Numbered from the stretch's first letter, positions 1 through 7,860 are shown. The stretch is 50,805 nucleotides of DNA from Rhodanobacter sp. 7MK24 (GCF_014842995.1 NZ_JACYXL010000016.1:1-50805); one strand, 5' to 3'. The notes: a model not told the origin generated them from the sequence alone. Made by a program: numbers and translations.

Positions 1-1
1 C

Positions 2-115
2 ATGACCGAGGACTGGCGCCACCGCTACAACCATCAACGTCCCCATCGCTCACTCGGCGGACTCTCGCCCGTCGCGTTTGCCATGGCATCATCAACTACC
101 TCTATTTCCGGGTGA
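2..115 (+). CDS. IS3-family transposase OrfB, C-terminal end (partial)
   Basis: Reading from base 2, the frame gives about 37 residues ending in TGA at 113-115. It carries the typical IS3/IS407-group OrfB tail: an EDWRHRYN block, then QRPHRSLGGLSP and VAF. This is the end of the DDE integrase domain, after the catalytic glutamate. The rest lies left of the window, so I cannot tell whether the element is intact. It sits next to the Tn7-like module and so marks an insertion-prone edge. No right inverted repeat could be fixed with confidence. Confidence 0.8.
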   Translation: MTEDWRHRYNHQRPHRSLGGLSPVAFAMASSTTSISG

Positions 116-420
116 CTCGGGAAAACGAGGACGCTTCAGAAGCCCAAGTGAGGACCGGAACAGCAGCCGCGAAGCGTTCTCCGCTGCATAGGTGTTGCAC
201 GCAGCCGACTAGGGGAAATCTAGGTTGTTGATTCGTAAGGAATGGAGTTCGGGATTGGCCTTCAAGGCAACGTTGCCGATCGCGAACATTTCTCCCCAAC
301 GTTCAACGCTACGCACCTATTGATCCTCAGTGTCCACCCGCCGCGGTAGCGGATCCCCACGCATCAACGCAAGGCACTCATTGCTCCCCAGCTTTCGTAG
401 GCGGTGATCAGTCCAGTCCG
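116..420. other. Non-coding gap, possible transposon end region
   Basis: About 305 bases lie between the IS3 fragment and the tniQ stop codon. I see no convincing gene. In Tn7-like elements one end, with repeated TnsB-binding sites, normally lies just beyond tniQ, so this stretch is the expected place for an end. I could not identify clear 20-22 bp direct repeats by eye. Confidence 0.4.
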
Positions 421-1773
421 TTATCGACGGTAGGGTCTCGCCTGAATCAAGGTATCTGAGGCAGCCTCCTGCCGGTTGATTGGGGTAAAGGCAGTCCAGA
501 CGGTGTACGGGGACTCAGTCTCAATCAGACACCACGCCGCCGTCAGGCGAGGACGATCGCGCTTCATGGTGTACAGCGACGGCACGTAGCGAGACAGAAC
601 GGTTCGAATACCCTCGGCGTAACCACGACATAGCAGACCGCCTTCGACCCGCAGCCGCATCGAGTTCGCCTGCACATGGTCAGTCCCGGTGGCCCGAGCG
701 AAGCACGGAGCGGTCTGCAGTTTTGCGATCATACGAATCACTATCGGATGGATCGACGAGAGCTCAAGAAAGCGCCTGGGACCCACGAGCAAGGGAGGGA
801 GGTACCCGATGGTGCCGGAGCTCGAGCGGTCGGCTGCTTCAAAGGATGACAAATCAGCCTCCGGTGTCCCTAGGAAAAGCAGCTGCTCACGCTCGGTAAG
901 GCTTCCTGCCGGAAGCTTCGCCGCCACATCGCGTGCAACGGCCTGTGTGCCTTTAATTAGAAATGCAGGTAGTTCAAGCAGTTTCGGGAAATCGCCCGAG
1001 AGTCCGCCCAATAATTGAGCATCATCCAGCAACGCTTGACGCGGTGGCGCCTGGCGATATTGACGCCGGTGGATTGATATTCGGTCAGGCGGATCAGTGG
1101 CCGCGGCAAAGAACTTTGGAGGCTGTATGAGAGCGGCGGCCGCCTCGTGTGTGATGGGCGTGTCGGGTGGGCCTGCTAGCCATCGGTTACGCCGCAATGG
1201 CTCGGCCCAATTCAAGTACGCGGAGACTGCTTTCTCTGCATTGGCCGGTGCAGCGTTCAGACGTGCGGTGGCCGTCTCGTTCAGGAGGTCAAACCCACAT
1301 ACGCAGGTCAGCAGCTTACGTCCGGCGTCGCCGCTGACTGCGATGACACCGCCACATCTTGGACAGCCGTGGCGTAATCGCACACCGTGCCATGGACAAG
1401 AGGAGAGCCATGGCATCTGGTGCAGTCCGCAGTGGTAGCCCACGCGTATGCACCCGATGCAATAACGAAACACTTCGAGACCTATCGTGGGCATGCCGCC
1501 CGTAAAAGGGTGCCAAGCGATCGGATTCCACGTCTTGGGTATCTCGAAGTTCAGCGCCTCCGCAAGCGCTTCCTGGCATCGCCGCGAAAGCACAAGGTGC
1601 TCGAGAAGGTTGACGCTGCGATGTACTCGCAACCCGAGTACACCGTGGAAGTCGCCTGACGAAAGCAGGTTGAGACGAGCCAGGCGGGCGACGTAGCCGA
1701 AAGGGGACTGGCCTGGTAAGGCCTCAATTCGATCGCCCACCAGACGACTGGCATATCTACGGAACGCGGTCAC
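421..1773 (-). CDS. tniQ: TniQ/TnsD-like target-selection protein
   Basis: Last gene of the Tn7-like operon, about 450 aa from a GTG that overlaps the tnsC stop (GTGA). The N-terminus has the TniQ-type pattern (SPFGYVARLARLN near residue 23). Cys/His zinc-binding motifs follow: CIGC at about 105-108, CPWH at about 126-129, CPRC at about 137-140, then a CVCG. TniQ/TnsD proteins bind the target DNA or a targeting complex and recruit TnsC. An upstream ATG at 1965 would add residues lying entirely inside tnsC and is unlikely. The C-terminal two thirds is not recognisable by eye, so the attachment site cannot be predicted. Confidence 0.8.
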   Translation of the reverse strand: MTAFRRYASRLVGDRIEALPGQSPFGYVARLARLNLLSSGDFHGVLGLRVHRSVNLLEHLVLSRRCQEALAEALNFEIPKTWNPIAWHPFTGGMPTIGLEVFRYCIGCIRVGYHCGLHQMPWLSSCPWHGVRLRHGCPRCGGVIAVSGDAGRKLLTCVCGFDLLNETATARLNAAPANAEKAVSAYLNWAEPLRRNRWLAGPPDTPITHEAAAALIQPPKFFAAATDPPDRISIHRRQYRQAPPRQALLDDAQLLGGLSGDFPKLLELPAFLIKGTQAVARDVAAKLPAGSLTEREQLLFLGTPEADLSSFEAADRSSSGTIGYLPPLLVGPRRFLELSSIHPIVIRMIAKLQTAPCFARATGTDHVQANSMRLRVEGGLLCRGYAEGIRTVLSRYVPSLYTMKRDRPRLTAAWCLIETESPYTVWTAFTPINRQEAASDTLIQARPYRR

Positions 1774-2756
1774 CGCTTGAATCCTTGGCGCGCGCGCTCG
1801 AATTCGATGAACGCAGAGGCACGGAGACCAGCCTTGATGTGATCCTTTGAGAGCTTGGAAAAATTGGAATCGGACCCGGCAACCCGGACAAGCACGTAAT
1901 ACACAAACGGCTCGAACGACGCCATGAGCCAATCGGGCATAAACATGAGATTGTCTGTCGCACACATCGCTTCGATTTCGCGCCGGATGTCATCGACTTG
2001 CTGCTCGAGTCGCCAGCCTTCGGCATAGGCTTTTGGTGCGAATGCTTCGGTATAAGTCGGTCCGTCGTCTTCGGGCCAGCGAAGATCTCGGTCGTAAACA
2101 CGCATGGCGAGCGCGACGTCGTTTGCGTCTTGTTCGGTTTGTTCTGACTCGGGGATCGACCACAGCAATCCGGTGACATAGTGCCGGTCTACGAAGAAAC
2201 GCCCTTTGATGTGTGGCGGGGCGAGCGCTGCCAGTGCTTCCGAACCTTCTGGGCGTGCGTCGATCTGACAGATGAAAAGGAAGAAAAGCCGTAGTTCTCC
2301 CGCAAACATCGTGTGCAGTCGGACGAGGTGGTTATAGTCCTCGATCTGTAGCAGTTCGGCGTTATCGATGCTGAGGATGACTGTGGATGCGTTAGCGCGA
2401 CCTGCTTCCTCCTCGATCGCGTTGGCCATGCGTAACAATGCTTCCGTGCCCGTCGAACTTTTCGGCTGGCGCAACTTCAGACCGAGCGCCAGATCGCGAA
2501 AAAGAGCCGATTCTGTATGACGATCTGGGTTGCCGGCGATGGTTCTCAAAAAGCCGATGTTGAAGGGCCGCCAACCGCGCAGTTCGGCCAGCAGTTCATT
2601 CGCTGTGGACTTCCCGGTACGGGCGTGACCAATCTCGCGCAGGCTCGGACGGCCGAACTCAAGCGCTGTAGCGACTGCAAGTGCAAGGCGGTAGTTTGGG
2701 CGGATCAGGATGTTGGGTCGATGCTCCCGTCGCATCGGGTGGTCACGCAGGTCCAT
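1770..2756 (-). CDS. tnsC: TnsC/TniB-like AAA+ transposition regulator
   Basis: AAA+ ATPase of about 328 aa that would link TniQ-marked target DNA to the TnsB transposase. Walker A is GHARTGKS at about residues 43-50. The Walker B strand is TVILSIDNAELL at about 125-136, where the usual acidic pair DE reads DN, so the usual catalytic glutamate is absent. The start chosen is the ATG at 2756, ten bases after the tnsB stop with a GAGG upstream. A longer reading from 2873 would run back into tnsB. The stop overlaps the tniQ GTG, indicating translational coupling. Assignment rests on motifs and gene order. Confidence 0.8.
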   Translation of the reverse strand: MDLRDHPMRREHRPNILIRPNYRLALAVATALEFGRPSLREIGHARTGKSTANELLAELRGWRPFNIGFLRTIAGNPDRHTESALFRDLALGLKLRQPKSSTGTEALLRMANAIEEEAGRANASTVILSIDNAELLQIEDYNHLVRLHTMFAGELRLFFLFICQIDARPEGSEALAALAPPHIKGRFFVDRHYVTGLLWSIPESEQTEQDANDVALAMRVYDRDLRWPEDDGPTYTEAFAPKAYAEGWRLEQQVDDIRREIEAMCATDNLMFMPDWLMASFEPFVYYVLVRVAGSDSNFSKLSKDHIKAGLRASAFIEFERARQGFKR

Positions 2757-2766
2757 GACGAATACC

Positions 2767-4632
2767 TCAGCGGAGAGAGAATTTGCCCGACAGCGGGCGT
2801 AGGCCGGCCAAAGGGGCTTGGGTTGGGACGGTCCGCGAAGCCTCCAGTCGACCGGGGATGGCGCCACCAGCAATCAGTCCGGTGGCCCACGGCGTCGTGG
2901 CAGCGGCAGCGCGTACCGCTTCGTGGTACGCCAGAACGTTGTCTTGGACGACCTCAGCAGCTTCAGAGGGGCGGTGGGGGCGTGCGCCGTTGGCACGGTT
3001 CCAGGCAGCTGCGCGCTGGCGTATCTTGAACGTGTGTGGAGCCGACGCATATGGTGCTAGGGCGTGCAGCGTGAAAAGCCGCTTGCCTTCGTCATCCCAG
3101 AGTGTGAGTTCCCGAATGTCGGACGGATTTTCGTACGTGGCGTTGAACGTCCGACCGATGAGTGACCACTGGCCCATCAATTGGGGCGACCGGTACCGGG
3201 CGTAGTCCTGATAGACGACCGGGGGTACTTTGTTTCTCTTGGAACCCCTGATCGTGACCCTCATGCGGCGAACCGTTAGTCGCCGTACTTGTTCCTGTGT
3301 ATTTGGACTTTGCCAAAGTAGTGCACCCGACCCTACATATTCGTCGATGAGCATCTTCGGAGTTCGAGTGTCGCGAGTGCTGCGGTCACTGACGTTTGCA
3401 GCAGTGAAGTAGGTGTCGTAGAGATCCTCCAGCACGTTCACCAAGATCGGGTAGCGGTCACCCGGGAGCGTTGAGACCACGATTCGCTCGTTCTGGTGTG
3501 TCTCCGGTCGATAGCCGCCAGCGATATAGCGGCTGATCTCATCCTCAAATAGTTTGAAGCGACTTTCGACACAGGCGCGGGTCTCAGCAATGCCTGCGCG
3601 GCCGTAGTGCGTGATGCCGAGGCGAAAGTCGGTAACGTTTTCACGTGTCATGTTGCTGATGTGCGAGCTGTCGTTATCCATCGCGAGGAGCAATCCACGT
3701 GGAGCGACACCATCCACGGCCAGGTGTGAGGGCATCCAGGCGCGTTCCGAGTAGCGCATGCTTGGCACCACGAGCTCTCGTGGTTCCCAAACCTTCAGCG
3801 AACGCGCAATCAAATCGCAGACATCGTCGCTGTCGTATTTGCGGCCAACGACGAGTGAGGTAGCAACGCTAGAAGCGCTCGCCACATCGAAGATCGCGAG
3901 CAGCCATATGCATTTCACGAGCTCCAAGCGGAATGTTCCGTCAGAGAGCGGTAGCGCAAACCAAGCATCGAGATCGATGCGATGCTCGTCGTATTCGAAC
4001 CGATCGAACGGTCGCAAAGTGAAGATATGGTCGACTCGTGTGATCGACCCCGTCTCGGGTTGTTCCGCTCCTGCTTCGGACTCAAGCCTAGCCCGATACC
4101 GTTTCAGGTAATCCTGGATGGCTCGTCGTCCTCCATCCGTGGTGTTCAGCGGATAATGGTGGTCGTAACCACGTTGGCGGAGAATGGCTGCGATCGAATG
4201 GTAGAGGCGATTGAAAGCTGGACTCTTGCAGCTTCGGGTCGGAAGCGCCTTCTTGAATGCGTGCAGCATTTCTGCGACGACCGGTAGCGCTCGTAGCAGC
4301 ATTTCAAGGGCAAAAGCATGCGCGTTGGCTGGAACCTCGGCACTCTGTGGCGTCGGCGGCGCAAATCGCTTGAACGGGATACAAGCCTGATAGCCGATGT
4401 ATCGTCCGTCCACCCCGCGTTCGACGGCATTCCGTAGGAGACGACTGATCGTCTTACGGTCAATTGAGTGGCGTGTGGCGACTGCACTGATCGTGGCTCC
4501 AGATAGGAGATCATCCAATGCCTTGATTCGGTCGTCGATTGCAGGCCATTCCTCTGCCACAAAGGCTTTTTCATCGGGTTTTGGCGTCGCGCGGATGTGC
4601 TCGACGAGCTCCTCGGTGAGACGCAGCTTCAT
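2767..4632 (-). CDS. tnsB: TnsB/TniA-like DDE transposase
   Basis: About 621 aa. An N-terminal helix-turn-helix (SAVATRHSIDRKTISRLL, around residues 50-70) precedes an rve/Mu-type catalytic core. Candidate acidic triad: an aspartate in the YDEHRIDLD segment, the aspartate of LLLAMDNDSSH, and the glutamate of ACVESRFK. The order and context match TnsB. A Mu-transposase-like C-terminal beta domain follows (MGQWSLIGRTFNATY region), and the basic tail probably contacts TnsC. TnsB binds the transposon ends and performs 3' strand cleavage and joining. The ATG at 4632 overlaps the tnsA-like stop (ATGA) and has a GGAGG-type site about ten bases upstream, so it is preferred over the ATG at 4647. Confidence 0.85.
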   Translation of the reverse strand: MKLRLTEELVEHIRATPKPDEKAFVAEEWPAIDDRIKALDDLLSGATISAVATRHSIDRKTISRLLRNAVERGVDGRYIGYQACIPFKRFAPPTPQSAEVPANAHAFALEMLLRALPVVAEMLHAFKKALPTRSCKSPAFNRLYHSIAAILRQRGYDHHYPLNTTDGGRRAIQDYLKRYRARLESEAGAEQPETGSITRVDHIFTLRPFDRFEYDEHRIDLDAWFALPLSDGTFRLELVKCIWLLAIFDVASASSVATSLVVGRKYDSDDVCDLIARSLKVWEPRELVVPSMRYSERAWMPSHLAVDGVAPRGLLLAMDNDSSHISNMTRENVTDFRLGITHYGRAGIAETRACVESRFKLFEDEISRYIAGGYRPETHQNERIVVSTLPGDRYPILVNVLEDLYDTYFTAANVSDRSTRDTRTPKMLIDEYVGSGALLWQSPNTQEQVRRLTVRRMRVTIRGSKRNKVPPVVYQDYARYRSPQLMGQWSLIGRTFNATYENPSDIRELTLWDDEGKRLFTLHALAPYASAPHTFKIRQRAAAWNRANGARPHRPSEAAEVVQDNVLAYHEAVRAAAATTPWATGLIAGGAIPGRLEASRTVPTQAPLAGLRPLSGKFSLR

Positions 4633-5375
4633 CCAGGAGCCCTCCACACCAGGGAGTTGTTTCGAAGCCGCGTCGTTGCGTCGGTCTCGATGGCGCCGAG
4701 GTAGAACAGTTCAGCGACGACGATGTGGATCTGGGCCTGCGGGAACCGCGCCAGTTCACGCACGACCTGTTCCACGCGGACTCGTGGGTAGAGCGAAATG
4801 ACGCTCAACACTTCGTGGCGGAGCACAAGGTCCGAATTGAGATCCCGGGCCGATTGCACGAAAGGTAGTAGGTGGTAGTACAGCTCGATCCGCGTTGAGC
4901 GCTCCCGGAGTTCCGGCTCGGTGATAATCTTCAGATGGATGCCTGCATCGTTGGCAGCCGTTGTGAGTCGCTCGAGCTGGCGCGGCCGGCGTTTACCATC
5001 GGTTCCTGGGAGCGTGTCAGGGTCTGCTACCAACAGAGCATGCTGTTCTCGCCCGGAGCGTTCTCGCCACCAAAAGGAGAGTTCGACCGGCTTGCCGCCG
5101 ACCGTTAGTTTGCGGGGGCGCTCGGTCGCAGCAGTCACTTGGGGATCAAATTCAAGACAAAGGCGAAATCCGAGTTCAAATGGCCCACACACGTTGACGG
5201 GGCGGTTCTCCTTTGGGCTTACAAAGCGGTAGACATCCCTTTTCTTAAATTCACTATGGCTAAGCAGACGAGGTGAAAAGGGCCGTTCGCGGCCATCGTG
5301 GAGAGGCGTGGCGAGGTCAAACGCGTGCCGGGAGGGGGCGGCTGATGCCGCCCCCTTTGTCGAAGATGAAGACAT
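4629..5375 (-). CDS. TnsA-like protein, catalytic motif apparently degenerate
   Basis: 248 aa, sitting where tnsA lies in Tn7-like operons and overlapping tnsB by 4 bases; a clear GGGAGA site precedes the ATG. The block GPFELGFRLCLEFDP (about residues 64-78) resembles the TnsA endonuclease start, with Glu67 as the possible first catalytic acid. The downstream PDF and Q/ExK motifs expected of this restriction-like nuclease are not evident; the equivalent strands read VELSFWW and HALLVAD. The C-terminal part looks like a winged-helix segment (VEQVVRELARF), as in the TnsA domain that contacts TnsC. TnsA normally cuts the 5' strand. Identity is by position plus weak motif match. Confidence 0.6.
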   Translation of the reverse strand: MSSSSTKGAASAAPSRHAFDLATPLHDGRERPFSPRLLSHSEFKKRDVYRFVSPKENRPVNVCGPFELGFRLCLEFDPQVTAATERPRKLTVGGKPVELSFWWRERSGREQHALLVADPDTLPGTDGKRRPRQLERLTTAANDAGIHLKIITEPELRERSTRIELYYHLLPFVQSARDLNSDLVLRHEVLSVISLYPRVRVEQVVRELARFPQAQIHIVVAELFYLGAIETDATTRLRNNSLVWRAPG

Positions 5376-5394
5376 GGAAATCTCCCTGCGTTTA

Positions 5395-5685
5395 TCAGGC
5401 AGTCGTCGAGGCGGTGCCGGGGCGTGGCATGCGCGGGCGAACCGACCAAATGCGGAAGGCTTCGACGGTGCCGTTACTCGTCAGCCAAAACTCGGCGATG
5501 GCCGAGAGCTCGCCACACGCCAACTCGTGCCGAAAGCGCCGAAGCCCACTCGGTGGCTCGACAGGCGACAGACCATAGCCAGAGAAAATCTCGTGCAGGG
5601 AGCTACCCCTCGGGATACCCGGCAAATCGGCCTGGGGCTGAGGAGCAGAATCGGAGTGCAAGTTGTCAGCGATCAGATCGATCAT
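5395..5685 (-). CDS. Hypothetical protein at head of transposition operon
   Basis: 96 aa, not recognised. The ATG is preceded by a strong TGGAGGTAA site, and the stop lies 19 bases before the tnsA-like gene, so it probably opens that operon. The N-terminus is acidic and proline-rich; the middle (RRFRHELACGELSAIAEFWL) could form helices and a strand. No signal peptide or membrane segment is seen. It could be a small accessory or regulatory factor of the transposon; this is inference from position only. Confidence 0.6.
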   Translation of the reverse strand: MIDLIADNLHSDSAPQPQADLPGIPRGSSLHEIFSGYGLSPVEPPSGLRRFRHELACGELSAIAEFWLTSNGTVEAFRIWSVRPRMPRPGTASTTA

Positions 5686-5723
5686 CGTGTTACCTCCAGT
5701 AGGCCCCGGATGCGGGGCAGGGC

Positions 5724-5751
5724 TTGACCCACCGACTGAACGGGTTATGCT
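5724..5751 (+). promoter_or_regulatory. Sigma70-like promoter candidate
   Basis: TTGACC at 5724-5729 and TATGCT at 5746-5751 are separated by 16 bases. A transcript would begin near 5758 and run straight into the terminator at 5782-5807. It faces away from the tns operon. Confidence 0.45.
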
Positions 5752-5756
5752 GGAGG

Positions 5757-5807
5757 TGTTCGAGGCCTCCGGGCATCGCCGGCCCCTGTTAGCGCAGGGG
5801 CTTTTTT
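5757..5807 (+). ncRNA. Candidate short RNA or terminated leader
   Basis: Between the promoter-like boxes at 5724-5751 and a strong intrinsic terminator there are only about 50 bases and no credible reading frame. The transcript contains a GC-rich segment (GGCCTCC, GCCGGCCCC) and ends in the terminator hairpin. It may be a small RNA of the transposon or the attenuated leader of the plus-strand gene further right. It matches no RNA family I know, so this rests only on promoter plus terminator spacing. Confidence 0.35.
5782..5807 (+). terminator. Rho-independent terminator
   Basis: A 7-bp stem GCCCCTG/CAGGGGC with loop TTAGCG is followed by six T residues. It works only for plus-strand transcription, yet no plus-strand protein gene ends here. 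Confidence 0.75.
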
Positions 5808-5855
5808 GTGCGCGCGATCGGTGAAATTTTTCTGTTCGAGTTGCGGCAGCTGGGC

Positions 5856-6137
5856 TTAGACACCTCCTTTTTTCGTGGTGGGATACGGTGGCTCGAGTGG
5901 ATGACAGGCGCTCCAGAGCCAGGCGGCGATGTCAGCAGTCGCCGCAAATTTTCCGCGGCGCCCGTTGATGGCAAACGTCCGAACTGGCATGTTCCCCCTC
6001 TTCACAGCTTGTCGAAAAGCCTCCTGAGTCGAAAAACCGAGGACGCGACCGAGCTCACGGCCACCGATCAGCGGCCCATAAAGCGTCGTCAGTTCGAGGC
6101 GGTACTCACCGAGCGATTGTGGTGTGTCGAGCGACAT
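5856..6137 (-). CDS. Small DNA-binding (excisionase/HTH-like) protein
   Basis: 93 aa, soluble. The central block GGRELGRVLGFSTQEAFRQAVKRGNMPV looks like the winged-helix fold of excisionase/MerR-type DNA-binding proteins, followed by a basic turn (NGRRGKFAATADIAAWL). Such proteins are common in mobile islands, where they choose a prophage or plasmid helix site or regulate integration genes. It is divergent from the gene on the plus strand at about 6183, and a perfect inverted repeat (6152-6166) lies just upstream of its start. It may repress itself and the divergent gene. The family assignment is by pattern only. Confidence 0.6.
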   Translation of the reverse strand: MSLDTPQSLGEYRLELTTLYGPLIGGRELGRVLGFSTQEAFRQAVKRGNMPVRTFAINGRRGKFAATADIAAWLWSACHPLEPPYPTTKKGGV

Positions 6138-6151
6138 GTGGGATCTGCCTT

Positions 6152-6166
6152 GTTACGGCACGTAAC
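6152..6166. promoter_or_regulatory. Inverted repeat in divergent intergenic region
   Basis: GTTACG-GCA-CGTAAC is a perfect 6-3-6 palindrome. It lies 15 bases upstream of the HTH gene at 5856-6137 and ahead of the plus-strand gene, the usual place for an autoregulatory operator. Chance occurrence is possible. Confidence 0.4.
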
Positions 6167-6182
6167 GCTTTGTACACATAGC

Positions 6183-7211
6183 GTGGAGGGACGGTACTCA
6201 GCTCTTAACCTGGACGTCGAGGATTCGAAATTGGGGAATTTCAAAGACAGAGGTCGCCCCGCGGAGCATCCCATTGCGCGCTTGTCCCGCCGCGTTTGGG
6301 CAGCCATGTTCCGAGCGGCCGCGGCGGAAGATAACAGCGCAAAGGGGCAGCCTCCGGCAACGAGTTGGGCCACACTTGAGCACCGACTGGTCTGCGCAAA
6401 ATTTTCTAAGCCATTGCCACCCCAGCCCGAGGCGAAGGGATTGCGCGGTGTGGCTAGAGAGGGCAATGATCCCAGGCAGCTGGTGTGGAGGGTTGAAGAG
6501 GCGTTTGACCTAGGGGCTGAGGCACAAGAGCTCCCCACGGTGAAAAGGCGGGTATCGGGGCCGAGACAAGGTGGTCCTATGCAGTTGGCAAAGGCGTACC
6601 GGCAAATCTCGTTTGATGCGGTTGAGTTGGGTGAGCAACTGGTTCCAGGGAGCAGCCGTTGGTTGGATAAGCCGCTTTGGTGGTTGTTAGCCAGACGAAA
6701 CCCCACCGTTGAAGAGGTGCGTCACTGTCTGGCGTTGTCCCTGCGGAGTCTTGGGCTGGTACGCCCAACGTTGGCCGAGCGTCGACCCATCATCGGCGAC
6801 GTGGCGTATCAAGCTGCACTTGCAGCACCCCGCAGCGAGGTCCTCTCAACCTACCGCGCCGCTCTGGAAAATGTGTCCACAGCGATTGCGCCAGAACTTC
6901 TCGCGCTTCTGATCGCCCTCGTCAATGAAAGCTACCTGACGGACGAAGATGACCTGTATCGATTGCACAGCGCTGTGTTGCTAGACGTGCTAAAGCGGTG
7001 GTTGAGCAATCCGGCCCTTGAGCCGTTACTCCCCGAACTCGTGGAGCATGTCCTTTGTCCTTGCCTCGATATGAGACCGATTCATCACCTGCCGCCCACC
7101 GATCCCCTCCATGTACCGATGTTCAAAGCAGAATGGATAGCGGCTACTCGGACGATGTACCCCGGGGCGTTAGACCCGACGGAACTGCCATCTTTGGACA
7201 GCATTGAATAG
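6183..7211 (+). CDS. Hypothetical cargo protein
   Basis: Open frame with convincing codon structure, about 342 aa from an in-frame GTG. The frame continues further upstream but there lies antisense to the HTH gene. The start is uncertain because no good ribosome site is visible. Sequence is soluble and helix-rich in the second half (EELLALLIALVNESYL-like runs, then LEPLLPELVEHVLCPCLD). No signal peptide or known catalytic motif. Position inside the Tn7-like segment, divergent from a small DNA-binding gene, suggests cargo, but its function is unknown to me. Confidence 0.6.
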   Translation: MEGRYSALNLDVEDSKLGNFKDRGRPAEHPIARLSRRVWAAMFRAAAAEDNSAKGQPPATSWATLEHRLVCAKFSKPLPPQPEAKGLRGVAREGNDPRQLVWRVEEAFDLGAEAQELPTVKRRVSGPRQGGPMQLAKAYRQISFDAVELGEQLVPGSSRWLDKPLWWLLARRNPTVEEVRHCLALSLRSLGLVRPTLAERRPIIGDVAYQAALAAPRSEVLSTYRAALENVSTAIAPELLALLIALVNESYLTDEDDLYRLHSAVLLDVLKRWLSNPALEPLLPELVEHVLCPCLDMRPIHHLPPTDPLHVPMFKAEWIAATRTMYPGALDPTELPSLDSIE

Positions 7212-7415
7212 GTCGCCATCCAAGATTCATCCAGCAAGGGGAGGCGAACTCGTAGGTCCCGCCGGTCTAGAGCGTTGACGCAACGACGCTGCGCATGATG
7301 GGTGACCAGCAATTGCTTCTAGGTGATCGAATTCAATCAGCTCCGAACTTCCGATAAGTGATAAACCCGGACTTCTTCGCGGGCGCGCCGTGAGGTCACG
7401 GCCCATCGGTGCCCG

Positions 7416-7733
7416 CTACGCGTGTTCAATGGCCTTTAGAAGCCTATCTTGCTCAGTGGCATCCATCGCGCTGAAGGCACGAATCATGCGTGCAAGGCGA
7501 TCGGAATCGGCATAGAGATAGGCGAGTGGAACCCCAAGCGCTTTGGCGAGGCGCTGTGCGGTGGCCTTGTCCGGTGCGTGGACGTCGAGCTCATAACGAT
7601 TGACGCGAGTGCTGGCCACAAACGGATCCAAACCGGCGAGGAGGCCCAGTTCCCGCTGGGAAAGGCCGGCATCCAAGCGCGCCTCCTTCAAACGTTTGCT
7701 GAAGACGGATGTCGGTTCACCTGCGCAAAGCAT
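7416..7733 (-). CDS. XRE-family helix-turn-helix regulator
   Basis: 105 aa. The HTH_3 domain covers about residues 10-70: FSKRLKEARLDAGLSQRELG is the first helix pair, VNRYELDVHAP the recognition end, and LAKALGVPLAYLYAD the closing helix. The C-terminal tail (RMIRAFSAMDATEQDRLLKAIE) probably dimerises. Such Cro/cI-like proteins repress promoters in mobile islands. A 17-bp perfect palindrome at 7790-7806, 57 bases upstream, is a likely operator for this gene and perhaps the divergent gene at 7861. Confidence 0.85.
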   Translation of the reverse strand: MLCAGEPTSVFSKRLKEARLDAGLSQRELGLLAGLDPFVASTRVNRYELDVHAPDKATAQRLAKALGVPLAYLYADSDRLARMIRAFSAMDATEQDRLLKAIEHA

Positions 7734-7789
7734 CGAAATCTCGTGGAAGAGGACTCCTGCGAGATTCGTTGCTTTGCCGTGTCGTCGAT

Positions 7790-7806
7790 ACTACGATATT
7801 CGTAGT
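7790..7806. promoter_or_regulatory. Palindromic operator candidate for the XRE regulator
   Basis: ACTACGA-TAT-TCGTAGT is a perfect 7-3-7 palindrome between the divergent XRE gene (start 7733) and the gene starting at 7861. Size and symmetry fit a dimeric HTH repressor site. Confidence 0.55.
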
Positions 7807-7860
7807 TTCGCCGATAGCCTCGCACTTGGTCACCGTACCGACCGATGGGAAGCCAGACCC

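Noticed and set aside
6089-6706. A 205-aa minus-strand frame opposite the cargo gene
   Set aside because: Its composition looks like the shadow of the plus-strand gene, and it overlaps the divergent promoter area.
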